Source of the DNA: Thermoleophilales bacterium
GTDB lineage: Bacteria; Actinomycetota; Thermoleophilia; Solirubrobacterales; 70-9
Assembly (NCBI GenBank): GCA_020636955.1
Contig: JACJWY010000016.1
Coordinates: forward strand, 1-38,606
Length of the DNA stretch: 38,606 nt
Direction: 5' to 3'
This document shows positions 7,795 to 16,719 of the stretch, piece by piece (within the stretch, counting starts at the first letter, position 1; every line of letters begins with the position of its first letter). The position numbers were made by a program, and so were the translations under genes. Below the pieces are notes generated by a model, which was given only the letters and a program-made list of their open reading frames with translations, searched no databases and had not been told where the DNA came from.

Positions 7795-9546
7795 TCAGCC
7801 AAACGTAAATGCATAGCCCTCAACTCCCGGGTCGAAATCGAGTTTCATCACGTGACGACCCACCGAGGGCAGTGTGGCGAGGCTGTAGAGGCGCTGGTTG
7901 GTCACCTCAACGCTGCCGTCCTTGACGTCGGAACCGGCCAGCTTCGCCGGGATCGACTTGCCGTCGAGGTCGACCTTGACCTGGCGCGGACGACCGGGCG
8001 AGCTGAGCACCAGATAGACCCGCCTGGCATTGAAGTTCAGATCCAGCTGGCCGCCGTCAGCGATCGCCTTGTCGAGACCGATCCGCCACTTGCCGCTGTA
8101 TCCGAGCGAATCCGGAACCAGGTTCGGGGTGCCGCCGAAATCCTGCGACCCGGGCCGGATGATCCCGTTGACGAAGCGATCTGCCCGGGCCGCCCCGAGA
8201 TAGCTCTCGGGGGTGGTCACCCCGGCCGAGGGTTGGATGCCCCTCGCCCCGGACATGCCCTTGCCCGGGTCATGACCGGCTTCGGCGAGCAGGCTGCGGA
8301 TCGCGTCCTCGGTTTCGTCGTAGCTCCCCTCGCCGAAGTGGGTGTGACGGATCTGTCCCTTCGCGTCGATCAGATACTCGGCCGGCCAGTACTGGTTGCC
8401 GTAGGCGTCCCAGGTTCCGTAGTCGTTGTCCTGCACCACCGGGTACTTGATGCCGGCCCGCTTGATCGCGTCTTCGACGTTGCCTGCGTCGCGCTCGAAG
8501 GGAAACTCAGGCGTGTGGACGCCGACGATGGTCAGGCCTTTGTCGCGGTACTTCTCGTCCCAGGCTTTGAGGTAAGGCTGGGTGCGGATGCAGTTGATGC
8601 AGGTGTAGGTCCAGAAGTCGACCAGCACGACGCGACCCCTCAGTCCGGCCATGGTCAGCGGTTTGTCGCCGGGAGTGTTGAACCACTGCTGGTTGTCGGT
8701 GAAATCGGGTGCCTTGGCGATCACCGGCAGGCTTGACTCCGGGTTGTCCTTTTCGCCGGCGGCGCTGACCTTCGCGGCCAGTTTCGCGCCCTGCGCAGTG
8801 CCGCTGTTTCGCACCTTGGCGAGTGCGTCCTGGGTCTCGTTGCTCGACTCGAGGCTCTTGGTGGGGTTGACCAGGAAGGCGGGCAGATCGGAAGCGATCG
8901 CATTCTGGAACTTGAGGTCGAGGTTCGCGAACATGCCGATGCCGAAGAGGATCATGACCGCGCCCATCGCTGCCTGGATCTGCGGAACCTTCTTCTTCAG
9001 CGGGTCGATCGCCTTGCGCCCGCCGAGCATCAGCAGGTAGAGCACCGCGGCCGAGCCGAGACCGTAGGCGAAAGCGACCAGCAGCCGTCCGGCCGTAAAC
9101 GACTGCGAGGCGGAAACGGTGATCACCCCGGCCAGGATCGGTCCGGCGCAGGGCGCGTAGACCAGGCCGAGACTGGCCCCGATCGCCGTACCCGACCAGA
9201 AGCCCTCGCCGCTGCTGCGTGGGCCGAAACGCCCGACCATGCGGCTGATCCGTCCTTCGATCCAGGCCGACAGCGACGGCACCATGAGGGAGATTCCGAA
9301 GAAGATCAGGACCGCGATCGCGAAATCTCGAATGATCTCATCGGGCAGCCCGAGCGCATCGATCACGTAGACGAGGGCGACCGTGGCGAAGGTGAAGGAC
9401 ACCGTCAGCCCGGTGATGATCCCGAGCGGACGCCGGCGTCCGCCGGTCGACCCGGCAGAGAGCGCAACCGGAAGCACGGGCAGCACACAGGGCGACACGG
9501 CGGTGGCGGCGCCGGCGATGAAACCAAAGAGGATGAGCAGCGGCAT
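7795..9546 (-). CDS. dipZ: DipZ-type CcdA/thioredoxin fusion, thiol-disulfide transporter
   Basis: The 583-residue fusion has three parts. Residues 1-210 are a CcdA-like membrane domain with the paired redox cysteines in SPCVLPVLP (Cys20) and YAPCAGPI (Cys133). Residues ~275-425 are a thioredoxin/TlpA-like domain with WTYTCINCIRTQPYL (Cys316, Cys319). Residues ~430-583 form a beta-sandwich C-terminal domain found in DipZ. It carries reducing equivalents from cytoplasmic thioredoxin to extracytoplasmic proteins. AGGA lies 8 nt before the ATG; a stronger AAGGAGGTG lies about 16 nt upstream, farther than usual. A paralogue of the thioredoxin plus C-terminal part occurs at 24.2 kb without the cysteines. 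Confidence 0.93.
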   Translation of the reverse strand: MPLLILFGFIAGAATAVSPCVLPVLPVALSAGSTGGRRRPLGIITGLTVSFTFATVALVYVIDALGLPDEIIRDFAIAVLIFFGISLMVPSLSAWIEGRISRMVGRFGPRSSGEGFWSGTAIGASLGLVYAPCAGPILAGVITVSASQSFTAGRLLVAFAYGLGSAAVLYLLMLGGRKAIDPLKKKVPQIQAAMGAVMILFGIGMFANLDLKFQNAIASDLPAFLVNPTKSLESSNETQDALAKVRNSGTAQGAKLAAKVSAAGEKDNPESSLPVIAKAPDFTDNQQWFNTPGDKPLTMAGLRGRVVLVDFWTYTCINCIRTQPYLKAWDEKYRDKGLTIVGVHTPEFPFERDAGNVEDAIKRAGIKYPVVQDNDYGTWDAYGNQYWPAEYLIDAKGQIRHTHFGEGSYDETEDAIRSLLAEAGHDPGKGMSGARGIQPSAGVTTPESYLGAARADRFVNGIIRPGSQDFGGTPNLVPDSLGYSGKWRIGLDKAIADGGQLDLNFNARRVYLVLSSPGRPRQVKVDLDGKSIPAKLAGSDVKDGSVEVTNQRLYSLATLPSVGRHVMKLDFDPGVEGYAFTFG

Positions 9547-9613
9547 GTGACAATCCTGCCCCCACCTCCTTACGAATCCATGAACCGTCCGGACCGTCGG
9601 AGCCGGCCGAAAT

Positions 9614-10471
9614 TCAGCCGAAAGCGCCGCGGGTCCAGCGGTCTCGCATCGCGACGAGAATCACCACCGCGACGGCCAGCAGGATCAAGGAGAGGGTGAG
9701 GGCCGCGTCAGGGTCGCTCTGCATCGTCGTGTAGGTGGCGATCGGCATCGTCCTGGTCACACCAGGCAGGTTTCCGGCGAAGGTGATGGTCGCGCCGAAC
9801 TCGCCGAGCGCGCGGGCGAAGCAGAGGACCGCTCCGGCGAAGACGGCCGGTCGCACGATCGGCAGGACGACGAGCAGGAAAGCCTCGGCCGGGGTGGCTC
9901 CCAGATCCAGCGCCACCTCGTCGAGATTGCGATCGATCGAACGCAACGCCCCCTCCACGGTCAGCACCAGAAAGGGCAGAGCGACGAAGGCCTGGGCGAT
10001 CACCACGGCCGGGGTCGTGAACGGCAGGGTGAAACCGGTCAGGTCGTTGATCGGGCCGCCGATCACTCCCTTTCGTCCGAGCAGCATCAGCAGCGCCACC
10101 CCGCCGACCACCGGTGGCAGCACCAGTGGCACCAGGACCAGGGCCCGGGTCAGGCGATACGCAAGGCCTCGCGGGGAGCGGCTGAGCCAATCGAGCCACC
10201 AGGCCAGCGGCACCCCGAACAGGATGCAGAGCACCGTGGCGATCGCCGCGGTGCCGAGCGAGAGGCCGAGGGCCTGAACGGTGTCGCTGCGGGTGAGGAT
10301 CTCGCCCAGCGAGCCCAACGGCAGCTTGATCAGTACCGCGACCAGCGGCAGGACCAGGAAGAGAACGGCGAAGACCGCCGGCAGCGCGAGCGCGGCCGGC
10401 GGCCGGGTTTGACGAGCCGCGAGATCCTTCGGCGGCTCGCCGGCTTCGGTCAGGGTGCCCGGAATCCCCAC
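9614..10471 (-). CDS. modB: Molybdate ABC transporter permease ModB
   Basis: The 285-residue permease has about six membrane segments. The ABC-permease EAA loop reads LDEVALDLGATPAEAFLLVVLPI, and the segment FARALGEFGATITFAGNLPG is characteristic of molybdate/tungstate/sulfate permeases, especially ModB. It starts at GTG, overlapping the end of modA by 22 bp. No ATPase subunit (modC) follows: the next gene is dipZ and no ABC ATPase was found elsewhere in the window. The N-terminal ~25 residues are hydrophilic and poorly conserved, so a somewhat later start is possible. Confidence 0.93.
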   Translation of the reverse strand: MGIPGTLTEAGEPPKDLAARQTRPPAALALPAVFAVLFLVLPLVAVLIKLPLGSLGEILTRSDTVQALGLSLGTAAIATVLCILFGVPLAWWLDWLSRSPRGLAYRLTRALVLVPLVLPPVVGGVALLMLLGRKGVIGGPINDLTGFTLPFTTPAVVIAQAFVALPFLVLTVEGALRSIDRNLDEVALDLGATPAEAFLLVVLPIVRPAVFAGAVLCFARALGEFGATITFAGNLPGVTRTMPIATYTTMQSDPDAALTLSLILLAVAVVILVAMRDRWTRGAFG

Positions 10472-11232
10472 TGAGCCAGCTCGGCCTGGCCGTCATCGCT
10501 CAGCACCAGATCGATGAAGTCCTGGCCGCCCTCGGGGTTGCCCGCATCCTTGACCACGACGATCGGATACGTGTTGATCACCTGATCGGCCTGGGGGATC
10601 TTGATCGAGTCGATCTTGTCGCCGGCCGCCAGCACGTCGGAGTGGTAGACCAGCCCGGCATCCACCTCGCCGAGCTCGACCTTGGTCAGGACCGACTTCA
10701 CGTCCGGCTCGTAGGTGTCGATCGAGGCGTCCACCCCGGCCTTGTCGAAGACCTCGGTGGCTGCGTTGCCGCAAGGAGCCTCGAGGTCGCAGATCGCAAG
10801 CTTCAGATCCTTGTCAGAGAAGTCGTCGATACCGGTGATCTTGCCGGGATTGCCCTTCGGCACCGCGATCTCCAGCACGTTGCCGGCGAAGGCCTGGGGA
10901 TCGCCGTCGGCCATATCCGCATCGACGACCTTCTGCATGTTCGGCTCGTCGGCCGAGGCGAAGACGTCGGCCGGCGCACCTTGGTCGATCTGGGCGGCGA
11001 GATCAGAGCTCGAGGCGAAGTTGAACTTGACCTTGGCTCCGTCGTGTTCGGCCTCGTACTGCTTGCCGAGGTTGGTGAATGCCTCGGTCAGCGAAGCGGC
11101 CGCGAAGACCGTCAGATCGCCGCTGTCTCCGGAATCGGAATCATCGGAGCTGCCGCAGGCGACGACGCCGATTGCCAGGATCAGCGCACCGGCGATTGCG
11201 AGAAGCCGCTTGTCGATCAATCTACGAAGCAA
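10450..11232 (-). CDS. modA: Molybdate-binding lipoprotein ModA
   Basis: The 260-residue periplasmic-binding-type lipoprotein has lipobox IGVVAC with lipidated Cys26 and a Ser/Asp-rich linker. Diagnostic ModA motifs are LTVFAAASLTEAFTNLG, FASSSDLAAQIDQGAPADVFASAD and VELGEVDAGLVYHSDV. It binds molybdate or tungstate and delivers it to ModB. It starts at TTG 11232, overlapping the regulator gene by 11 bp, so regulator, modA and modB form one operon. Confidence 0.94.
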   Translation of the reverse strand: MLRRLIDKRLLAIAGALILAIGVVACGSSDDSDSGDSGDLTVFAAASLTEAFTNLGKQYEAEHDGAKVKFNFASSSDLAAQIDQGAPADVFASADEPNMQKVVDADMADGDPQAFAGNVLEIAVPKGNPGKITGIDDFSDKDLKLAICDLEAPCGNAATEVFDKAGVDASIDTYEPDVKSVLTKVELGEVDAGLVYHSDVLAAGDKIDSIKIPQADQVINTYPIVVVKDAGNPEGGQDFIDLVLSDDGQAELAQWGFRAP

Positions 11233-11617
11233 TTTCCACTCCCACGTTGGTTGCCTTTGCGGTTGCGATCACGGCCTTGCCGACCTCGATCCCGAGCTGC
11301 TCGACCGCCTCGCTGCTGATCAGCGAGACCAGTCGGAAGGGCCCGGCCTGGATGTCGACCTGGGCCATCACGCCATCGGTCTTGACCGCGGTGACGATGC
11401 CCTTCATGCGGTTGCGGACCGAAAAGGTCGCGCCTCCTTCAGCCTCGACCAGGGACTCCGCGGCGACCCGCGCCAGCTCGATCCCGTCGATCACCTTGAC
11501 TGACCCTTCACCCTCGTTGATGGTCAGACGGCCTTCTGCCGCCCAGCGGCGAACCGTGTCGTCACTGACCCCGAGCAGTTCGGCCGCTTCCGCGACCTTG
11601 AAGCTGGTTCCAGACAT
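11222..11617 (-). CDS. Helix-turn-helix/TOBE molybdate-type regulator
   Basis: The 131-residue protein has an N-terminal MerR/excisionase-like helix-turn-helix (FKVAEAAELLGVSDDTVRRWAAEGRL, residues ~6-31). After a linker comes a C-terminal TOBE/Mop-type domain (FSVRNRMKGIVTAVKTDGVMAQVDIQAGPFRLVSLISSEAVEQLGIEVGKAVIATAKATNVGVEI). TOBE/Mop domains bind molybdate or tungstate. This combination in front of modA makes it a probable molybdate-responsive regulator of its own operon (inference). A repeat-rich candidate operator lies 25-55 bp upstream of its ATG. Confidence 0.9.
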   Translation of the reverse strand: MSGTSFKVAEAAELLGVSDDTVRRWAAEGRLTINEGEGSVKVIDGIELARVAAESLVEAEGGATFSVRNRMKGIVTAVKTDGVMAQVDIQAGPFRLVSLISSEAVEQLGIEVGKAVIATAKATNVGVEIAS

Positions 11618-11641
11618 GGGGGCAAGCTATCAGTTCGCAAA

Positions 11642-11670
11642 TGCGGAGAAATACGGACTTTTCATCCGTA
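11642..11670 (-). promoter_or_regulatory. Candidate operator/promoter box of the regulator-modAB operon
   Basis: In the coding orientation of the operon this reads GAAAA, then CCGTATTTCTCCGCA. It is a tandem pair of CCGYA half-sites spaced 10 bp, one helical turn apart. A third copy in opposite orientation (plus-strand CCGTA at 11666-11670) makes an inverted repeat TACGGA-N7-TCCGTA. It lies about 25-50 bp upstream of the regulator's ATG. The tandem part matches 12 of 15 positions of a box between narG and its divergent regulator. Confidence 0.5.
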
Positions 11671-11697
11671 CTTACGTGCCTCAGAGCGGCATAAACC

Positions 11698-14022
11698 CTA
11701 GGATGCGGAGGGTCTTCCGCCCGCCACGGGCGTCTTTCCGGGCTCGATTCGGATGACCACGTCCTTGTAGGCGGGGCAGTTGCTCTTCGAGTCAACCGCC
11801 GAACGGTGGACCAGCTCATTCGCCTCCGGGAAGTACATCGCCGCGCAGCCCCGTTTGGTCGGGTAGGCGGTGGCCCGGTAGCCCCTCAGCACCCGGTCTT
11901 CCTCTCCGGGTCGCTGGCTGAACACGTCGACGGTCTGGCCGTCCTCGATCCCGAGTTCCTCCAGATCCTCCGGGCAGACGAAGATCACGAAGCGTCCCTT
12001 GCGGATGCCGCGATAGCGGTCGTTGAGCCCGAGGATCGCGGTGTTGTGCTGGTCGTGCGCCCGCACGGTGTTGAGCAGCAGGCGGCCCGGAGGCACCTCG
12101 AGGACCGGCACCGCGGCGGCCGCGAAGCGGGCCTTGCCGGAAGGAGTCGGGAAGGTCCGGCTGTCCCGCGGCCCATGCGGAAGGACGAAGGTACCTTCCT
12201 CGTCCAGCTTCCGGTTGAAGTCCTCGAATCCCGGCACGACCCGGCTGATCGAATCGCGGATCCGGTCGTAGTCGGCTTCGAAACCGGCCCAGTCGATCCC
12301 CGAGTCGGGCATCGTCCGCCGCGCCAGTCGGGTGACCACCGAGACGTCGGAGATCAGCCCCTCGGCGACCGGCTCCATGTTGCCCTTGCTGGCGGTGATC
12401 CGGCAGACCGAATCCTCGGCGGTGACCACCTGATCCCCGCTCGCCTGCGGATCACGTTCGGAGCGGCCCAGCACCGGCAGGATCAGCGATTCCTCGCCGC
12501 AGGCCACGTGGGAGCGGTTCAGCTTGGTCGAGACGTGCACCGTCATCCCGGTCTGCCGCATCCCCGCCTCGGCCCGGGTCGAGTCGGAGACCGCGGCGAC
12601 GAAGTTGCCGGCCATGCTCATGAAGAGGTCGACCTCGCCCCGCTCCATGGCGTCGATCGCCTGGACCGAGTCGAAGCCGTGCGTCCGGGGCGGCTCGAAG
12701 CCGAACTCGTCCCGGAGCGCGTCGAGGAACCAGTCGCCCATCTGTTCCCAGATCCCCATCGTGCGGTCCCCCTGGACGTTGCTGTGGCCGCGGATCGGCG
12801 AGGCGCCGGCCCCGGGCCGACCGATGTTGCCCTTGAGGAAGAGCAGGTTCATGATCTCGGTGATCGTGTCGACCGCGGTCTGCTGCTGGGTCAGACCGAG
12901 CGCCCAGGTGATGATCGTGCCGTCCGAGGCGATGTAGCGTTCGGCCAGTTCGTCGATCTCGGCCGCCGTCAGGCCGGTGGCTGAGAGCACCTCGTCCTCG
13001 TCGAGAGCGAGCGCCGCTTCGCGGTACTGCTCGAACCCTTCGGAGTAGCGCTCGATGAACTCGTGGTCCAGCACCTCACCCGGGTTGGCCTGCTCGGCCA
13101 GCAGAACCCGCTTGCCGATCGCCCGCAGCAGATGCTGGTCTCCCCCGGTCCGGATGTGCACGAACTGGTCGGAGATCACCGTCCCGTTGCCGACCAGTCC
13201 ACGCGGCTTCTGCGGGTTGCGATAGCGCAGCAGGGCCGCCTCCGGCAGTGGGTTTATGCCGACGATCTCCGCGCCGTGCCGCTTGGCGCCCTCCAGTGCG
13301 TTCAGCATTCGGGGGTGGTTCGTGCCCGGGTTCTGGCCCATGACCATGATCAGGTCGGCCTGGTCGAAATCCGAGTAGGCGATGGTCGACTTGCCGACCC
13401 CGATCGACCAGCCCATACCGTTGCCGGTCGCTTCGTGGCACATGTTCGAGCAGTCGGGCAGGTTGTTGGTGCCGTACTCGCGGGCGAAGAGCTGGTAGAG
13501 GAAGGCCGGCTCGTTCATGATCCGGCCGCTGGTGTAGAAAACCGCGTCGTCGGGGGAATCGAGCGAACGCAGGCGGTCACTGATCAGGTCCAGCGCTCGG
13601 TCCCACTCGATCACCTCGTAGTGGTCCGAGCCTTTGGCTCGATACACGGGCTCGGTGATCCGTCCCTGGCGGCCCAGCCAGAACTCGGACTTGTCGAGCA
13701 TGCTGGTAAGGGAGTTGGCGGCCCAGAAGTCGCGGGGAATCAGGACCGGGGTGATCTCCGAATTCAGGGACTTCATCCCGTTCTCGCAGAAGTCGATCGC
13801 CGGCGGCTTGTTCTCGCTGATCCAGGCGCAGCTCGGGCAATCGAAGCCGCGCTTGTGATTCATCGTGAACGAGGCCCGGAAGGTCTTACGGGGACCGAAG
13901 TTCCGCAGGGCCGGGATCATCGAATGAGCGATCGATGGAAGTCCGGCCGCCACCTTCTTCGGGGGACCGACCTTGAGTTCCTCGTCGCTGAAGTCCTTCT
14001 CTGGTGGCTTGTAGCCGCTCAT
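11698..14022 (-). CDS. FdhF/YdeP-family molybdopterin oxidoreductase
   Basis: The 774-residue cytoplasmic protein (no Tat or Sec signal) belongs to the formate dehydrogenase-like FdhF/YdeP group of Mo/W-bisMGD enzymes. Evidence includes N-terminal cysteines in FDCPSCAW and IDFCENGMK, the TSGRIMNEPAFLYQLFAREYGTNNLPDCSNMCHEATG block, MGQNPGTNHPRML, GNIGRPGAGASPIRGHSNVQGDRTMGIWE and a C-terminal molybdopterin dinucleotide-binding domain (LLNTVRAHDQHNTAILGLNDRYRGI...). No selenocysteine codon is needed. Real substrates of this family are uncertain. The ATG overlaps the fdhD stop (ATGA), indicating that FdhD matures this enzyme. Confidence 0.9.
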   Translation of the reverse strand: MSGYKPPEKDFSDEELKVGPPKKVAAGLPSIAHSMIPALRNFGPRKTFRASFTMNHKRGFDCPSCAWISENKPPAIDFCENGMKSLNSEITPVLIPRDFWAANSLTSMLDKSEFWLGRQGRITEPVYRAKGSDHYEVIEWDRALDLISDRLRSLDSPDDAVFYTSGRIMNEPAFLYQLFAREYGTNNLPDCSNMCHEATGNGMGWSIGVGKSTIAYSDFDQADLIMVMGQNPGTNHPRMLNALEGAKRHGAEIVGINPLPEAALLRYRNPQKPRGLVGNGTVISDQFVHIRTGGDQHLLRAIGKRVLLAEQANPGEVLDHEFIERYSEGFEQYREAALALDEDEVLSATGLTAAEIDELAERYIASDGTIITWALGLTQQQTAVDTITEIMNLLFLKGNIGRPGAGASPIRGHSNVQGDRTMGIWEQMGDWFLDALRDEFGFEPPRTHGFDSVQAIDAMERGEVDLFMSMAGNFVAAVSDSTRAEAGMRQTGMTVHVSTKLNRSHVACGEESLILPVLGRSERDPQASGDQVVTAEDSVCRITASKGNMEPVAEGLISDVSVVTRLARRTMPDSGIDWAGFEADYDRIRDSISRVVPGFEDFNRKLDEEGTFVLPHGPRDSRTFPTPSGKARFAAAAVPVLEVPPGRLLLNTVRAHDQHNTAILGLNDRYRGIRKGRFVIFVCPEDLEELGIEDGQTVDVFSQRPGEEDRVLRGYRATAYPTKRGCAAMYFPEANELVHRSAVDSKSNCPAYKDVVIRIEPGKTPVAGGRPSAS

Positions 14023-14939
14023 CGGACCGCGATCCTCGAGTCCCGACCAACTGCTTCCTCGGAGCCCTGACCCTCTTCGACTGCCACGCGGATCCGGTCG
14101 GGGCGACTGTAGGCGACCAGTGAGTCCCCCCGCACAAAACCGGCCAGCGTGATCTCCGAGGCGACGGCCAGTTCGACGGCCAAGGTCGAGGGTGCCGAGA
14201 CCGCGGAAAAGATCGGGATGCCGGCCATCTTCGCCTTCTGGACCAGTTCGAAGCCGGCCCTTCCGGAGACCTGGAGCACACAGCCGGCGAGCGGCAACAT
14301 CCCTTCCATCAGCGCCCAGCCGATCACCTTGTCGACGGCGTTGTGGCGGCCGACGTCCTCACGTGAGACCAGCATTTCTCCACTGGTCGCGTCAAAGAGC
14401 GCCGCGGCGTGAAGTCCGCCGGTCTCTTCGAATACCTCCTGCCTTTCTCGCAGTCGGTCGGGCAACGCCAACAGCTCCTTAAGTGCGATCTCCAGCTCCG
14501 CTCCGGGCGGATCGAAGGCCGACTCGGTCCCGATCGCACCGATGTTCGCCTTGCCGCAGATGCCACAGGAGCTGGTCGTGTAGAAGCGGCGTGCCAGGTC
14601 GGGTGAGGGTGGCTCCACTCCGTCTCCAAGCAGCACGTCGAGCACGTTGTACTCGTTCGGGTCTCCCTTGCCCTCGCCCCGGCAGTACGTCGCGCCGCCG
14701 AAATCGGCCGCTCTCGAGATCACGCCTTCGGAGACCAGGAACCCGGCCGCCAACTCGTAGTCGTTGCCCGGGGTCCGCATGGTCACGGCCAACGAAGCGC
14801 CATCGACCCGGATCTCGAGCGGCTCTTCACCGACCAGGGCGTCTCGCCGACGGCTGGGCCTAGCACCGGAACGGAACCGCGTGACCATCCGCTCTGAAAC
14901 AACTCGACCCATGGATCGATCATAGAAGCTGGAACCCAT
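14019..14939 (-). CDS. fdhD: FdhD, formate dehydrogenase sulfurtransferase/accessory protein
   Basis: FdhD transfers sulfur from a cysteine desulfurase to the Mo-bisMGD cofactor of FdhF-type enzymes. The protein shows the catalytic CxxC in TTSSCGICGKANIGAIG (Cys125 and Cys128), the EEPLEIRVDG and TPGNDYELAAGFLVSEGVI blocks, and SREDVGRHNAVDKVIG. The start at 14939 is chosen because AAGGA lies 9 nt upstream. The frame is also open from ATG 14969, and ATG 14912 is possible. It is divergent from moeA, sharing a promoter region of about 65 bp, and overlaps the downstream FdhF-like gene by 4 bp. Confidence 0.93.
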   Translation of the reverse strand: MGSSFYDRSMGRVVSERMVTRFRSGARPSRRRDALVGEEPLEIRVDGASLAVTMRTPGNDYELAAGFLVSEGVISRAADFGGATYCRGEGKGDPNEYNVLDVLLGDGVEPPSPDLARRFYTTSSCGICGKANIGAIGTESAFDPPGAELEIALKELLALPDRLRERQEVFEETGGLHAAALFDATSGEMLVSREDVGRHNAVDKVIGWALMEGMLPLAGCVLQVSGRAGFELVQKAKMAGIPIFSAVSAPSTLAVELAVASEITLAGFVRGDSLVAYSRPDRIRVAVEEGQGSEEAVGRDSRIAVR

Positions 14940-15004
14940 GGCCCCATTCCTTCGGGACGTCTTGGCCATGGGTTCTGCCCCGACTCGTCAATACCATCTG
15001 ACTG

Positions 15005-16252
15005 GTGATCACAGTTTCCGAACACCTCGACCGGATCCTGGCTACGGTGCCGGTGCTCGAAGTCGAGGCCGTGCCGGTCGCCGAAGCGAGCAACCGTGTC
15101 CTGGCCGGACCGGTCACCGCGGCGATACCGGTGCCGCCGTGGACAAACTCGGCGATGGACGGATACGCGGTCCGTTTCGAGGACCTGACCGGGGCGAGCA
15201 AGGATTCCCCGATGACGTTGCGAGTGCTCGGTGACCTTCCGGCTGGCTCTGGCGAAGACCCGCCCCTCGGTCCCGGTGAGACCGTGCGGATCATGACCGG
15301 CGCGCCGATGCCGAGCTCGGCCGACACGGTCATCCCCCAGGAACTGACTGACGGCGGCACCGAACTCGTCCGGATCCACGATGCCCTGAGCCGGGGTCGG
15401 CACGTGCGCGAAGCCGGTGAAGATCGAGGGGAAGGCGAACTGGTCTGTCCGGCCGGCTTCGAGCTGACGCCGGAGTCGCTGGCCGGGATTGTCTCGGCCG
15501 GGGTGGGCGAGGTGGTCGCCTCGCGCCGGCCGCGGATCGCGGTGATCAGTACCGGCGACGAGTTGGTCGCCCCAGGCCAGCCGCTTTCACGCGGCCAGAT
15601 CCCCGACTCGAACGGGCTCCTGGTCTCGATGCTGGCCGGCGAGGCCGGGGCCGAGGTCGAGGTTGACCACGCGGGCGACGGTGCCGGTGAACTCCCGGCG
15701 GTGTTGGAGCGACACAGAGGGGTAGATGTCTTGATCCTGACCGGCGGCGTCAGCGTCGGCGCCTTCGACCCGGTCAAGGCCCTTTTTGAAAGCGGCGACT
15801 CGGTCCGCTTCGACCGGGTGGCGATGCAGCCGGGCAAGCCGCAGGCCTTCGGGCGGCTGGGGGACGAAGGTCCCTTCGTCTTCGGCCTGCCCGGCAACCC
15901 GGTCAGCGCCTGGGTCTCCTTCCAGATGTTCGTCCGACCGGCCCTCCGCAAGATGCAGGGGGCCGCCCGGGTGATCCCCGAGCCGGTGCCCGCCCAGGCC
16001 GCCGAGGACTGGAGCACCCCCGAAGGCCGGATGCAGGTGATCCCGGTGCGGATCGCCGAAGGGGGCGTGCGGAGGGTGCTGCCCGCCGCGGCCGGCGGGT
16101 CCGGCTCCCATCTGGCCGCCAGCCTCGCAACGGCCGACGGCTACGCCCTGGTCGACGCCGAGACCGAGATGGTCAGAGTGGGAGACATGGTGTCGACCGT
16201 CCGCCTGCGTGACCCGGAACAGTTCAACCACCCTCCGAGGAGAGAATCTTGA
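15005..16252 (+). CDS. moeA: MoeA, molybdopterin molybdenumtransferase
   Basis: MoeA inserts molybdate into adenylylated molybdopterin. The 415-residue protein starts at GTG and carries the expected motifs: PPWTNSAMDGYAV (Asp52 region), GETVRIMTGAPMPSSADTVIPQE, RIAVISTGDELV, IPDSNGLLVSMLAGEAG, ILTGGVSVGAFDPVK and FGLPGNPVSAWVSFQMFVRPAL. It leads a plus-strand Moco operon and its stop overlaps the moaC start (TTGA). Confidence 0.95.
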   Translation: MITVSEHLDRILATVPVLEVEAVPVAEASNRVLAGPVTAAIPVPPWTNSAMDGYAVRFEDLTGASKDSPMTLRVLGDLPAGSGEDPPLGPGETVRIMTGAPMPSSADTVIPQELTDGGTELVRIHDALSRGRHVREAGEDRGEGELVCPAGFELTPESLAGIVSAGVGEVVASRRPRIAVISTGDELVAPGQPLSRGQIPDSNGLLVSMLAGEAGAEVEVDHAGDGAGELPAVLERHRGVDVLILTGGVSVGAFDPVKALFESGDSVRFDRVAMQPGKPQAFGRLGDEGPFVFGLPGNPVSAWVSFQMFVRPALRKMQGAARVIPEPVPAQAAEDWSTPEGRMQVIPVRIAEGGVRRVLPAAAGGSGSHLAASLATADGYALVDAETEMVRVGDMVSTVRLRDPEQFNHPPRRES

Positions 16253-16719
16253 CCTTCACCCATCTTGACGAGAGCGGACAGGCCCGGATGGTCGATGTGA
16301 CCGCGAAAGATCCCACGATCAGATCGGCGACCGCGTCCGGCTTCGTGCGCTGCCCGCCGGCCGTGATGGATGCGTTGCGGGACGAATCGGTGCCCAAGGG
16401 CGATGCTCTCGCCGTAGCCCGGATCGCCGGCATCCAGGCGGCCAAGAAGTGCGCCGAGCTGCTGCCGCTGGCTCACGTGATCGGGGTGCACGGTGCCGTC
16501 GTCGATTTCGAGACCGGTGATGAGGGAGTCGTAATCAGCGCGACTGTCCGCACCGCCGACCGGACCGGGGTCGAGATGGAGGCCCTGACCGCCGTCTCGG
16601 TGGCTGCCCTGACACTGGTCGACATGTTCAAAGGGATCGACAAGGGCGTTGTCATCGAATCGGTCCGGCTCGAGGAAAAGACCGGCGGTAAGTCGGGCAC
16701 CTGGCGGAGGCAGGCCTGA
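16249..16719 (+). CDS. moaC: MoaC, cyclic pyranopterin monophosphate synthase
   Basis: The 156-residue protein converts the MoaA product to cyclic pyranopterin monophosphate. Key blocks are ARMVDVTAKDPTIRSATASG, KGDALAVARIAGIQAAKKCAELLPLAHVIGV, GVEMEALTAVSVAALTLVDMFKGIDKG and RLEEKTGGKSGTWRR. It starts at TTG with GAGGAGA just upstream and overlaps the moeA stop by 4 nt. Its own TGA overlaps a CTG that is probably the mobA start. Confidence 0.96.
   Translation: MTFTHLDESGQARMVDVTAKDPTIRSATASGFVRCPPAVMDALRDESVPKGDALAVARIAGIQAAKKCAELLPLAHVIGVHGAVVDFETGDEGVVISATVRTADRTGVEMEALTAVSVAALTLVDMFKGIDKGVVIESVRLEEKTGGKSGTWRRQA

Noticed and set aside
11698..14022. Selenocysteine formate dehydrogenase
   Set aside because: There is no in-frame TGA; the protein is of the FdhF/YdeP type with a Cys in the NMCHEATG segment.
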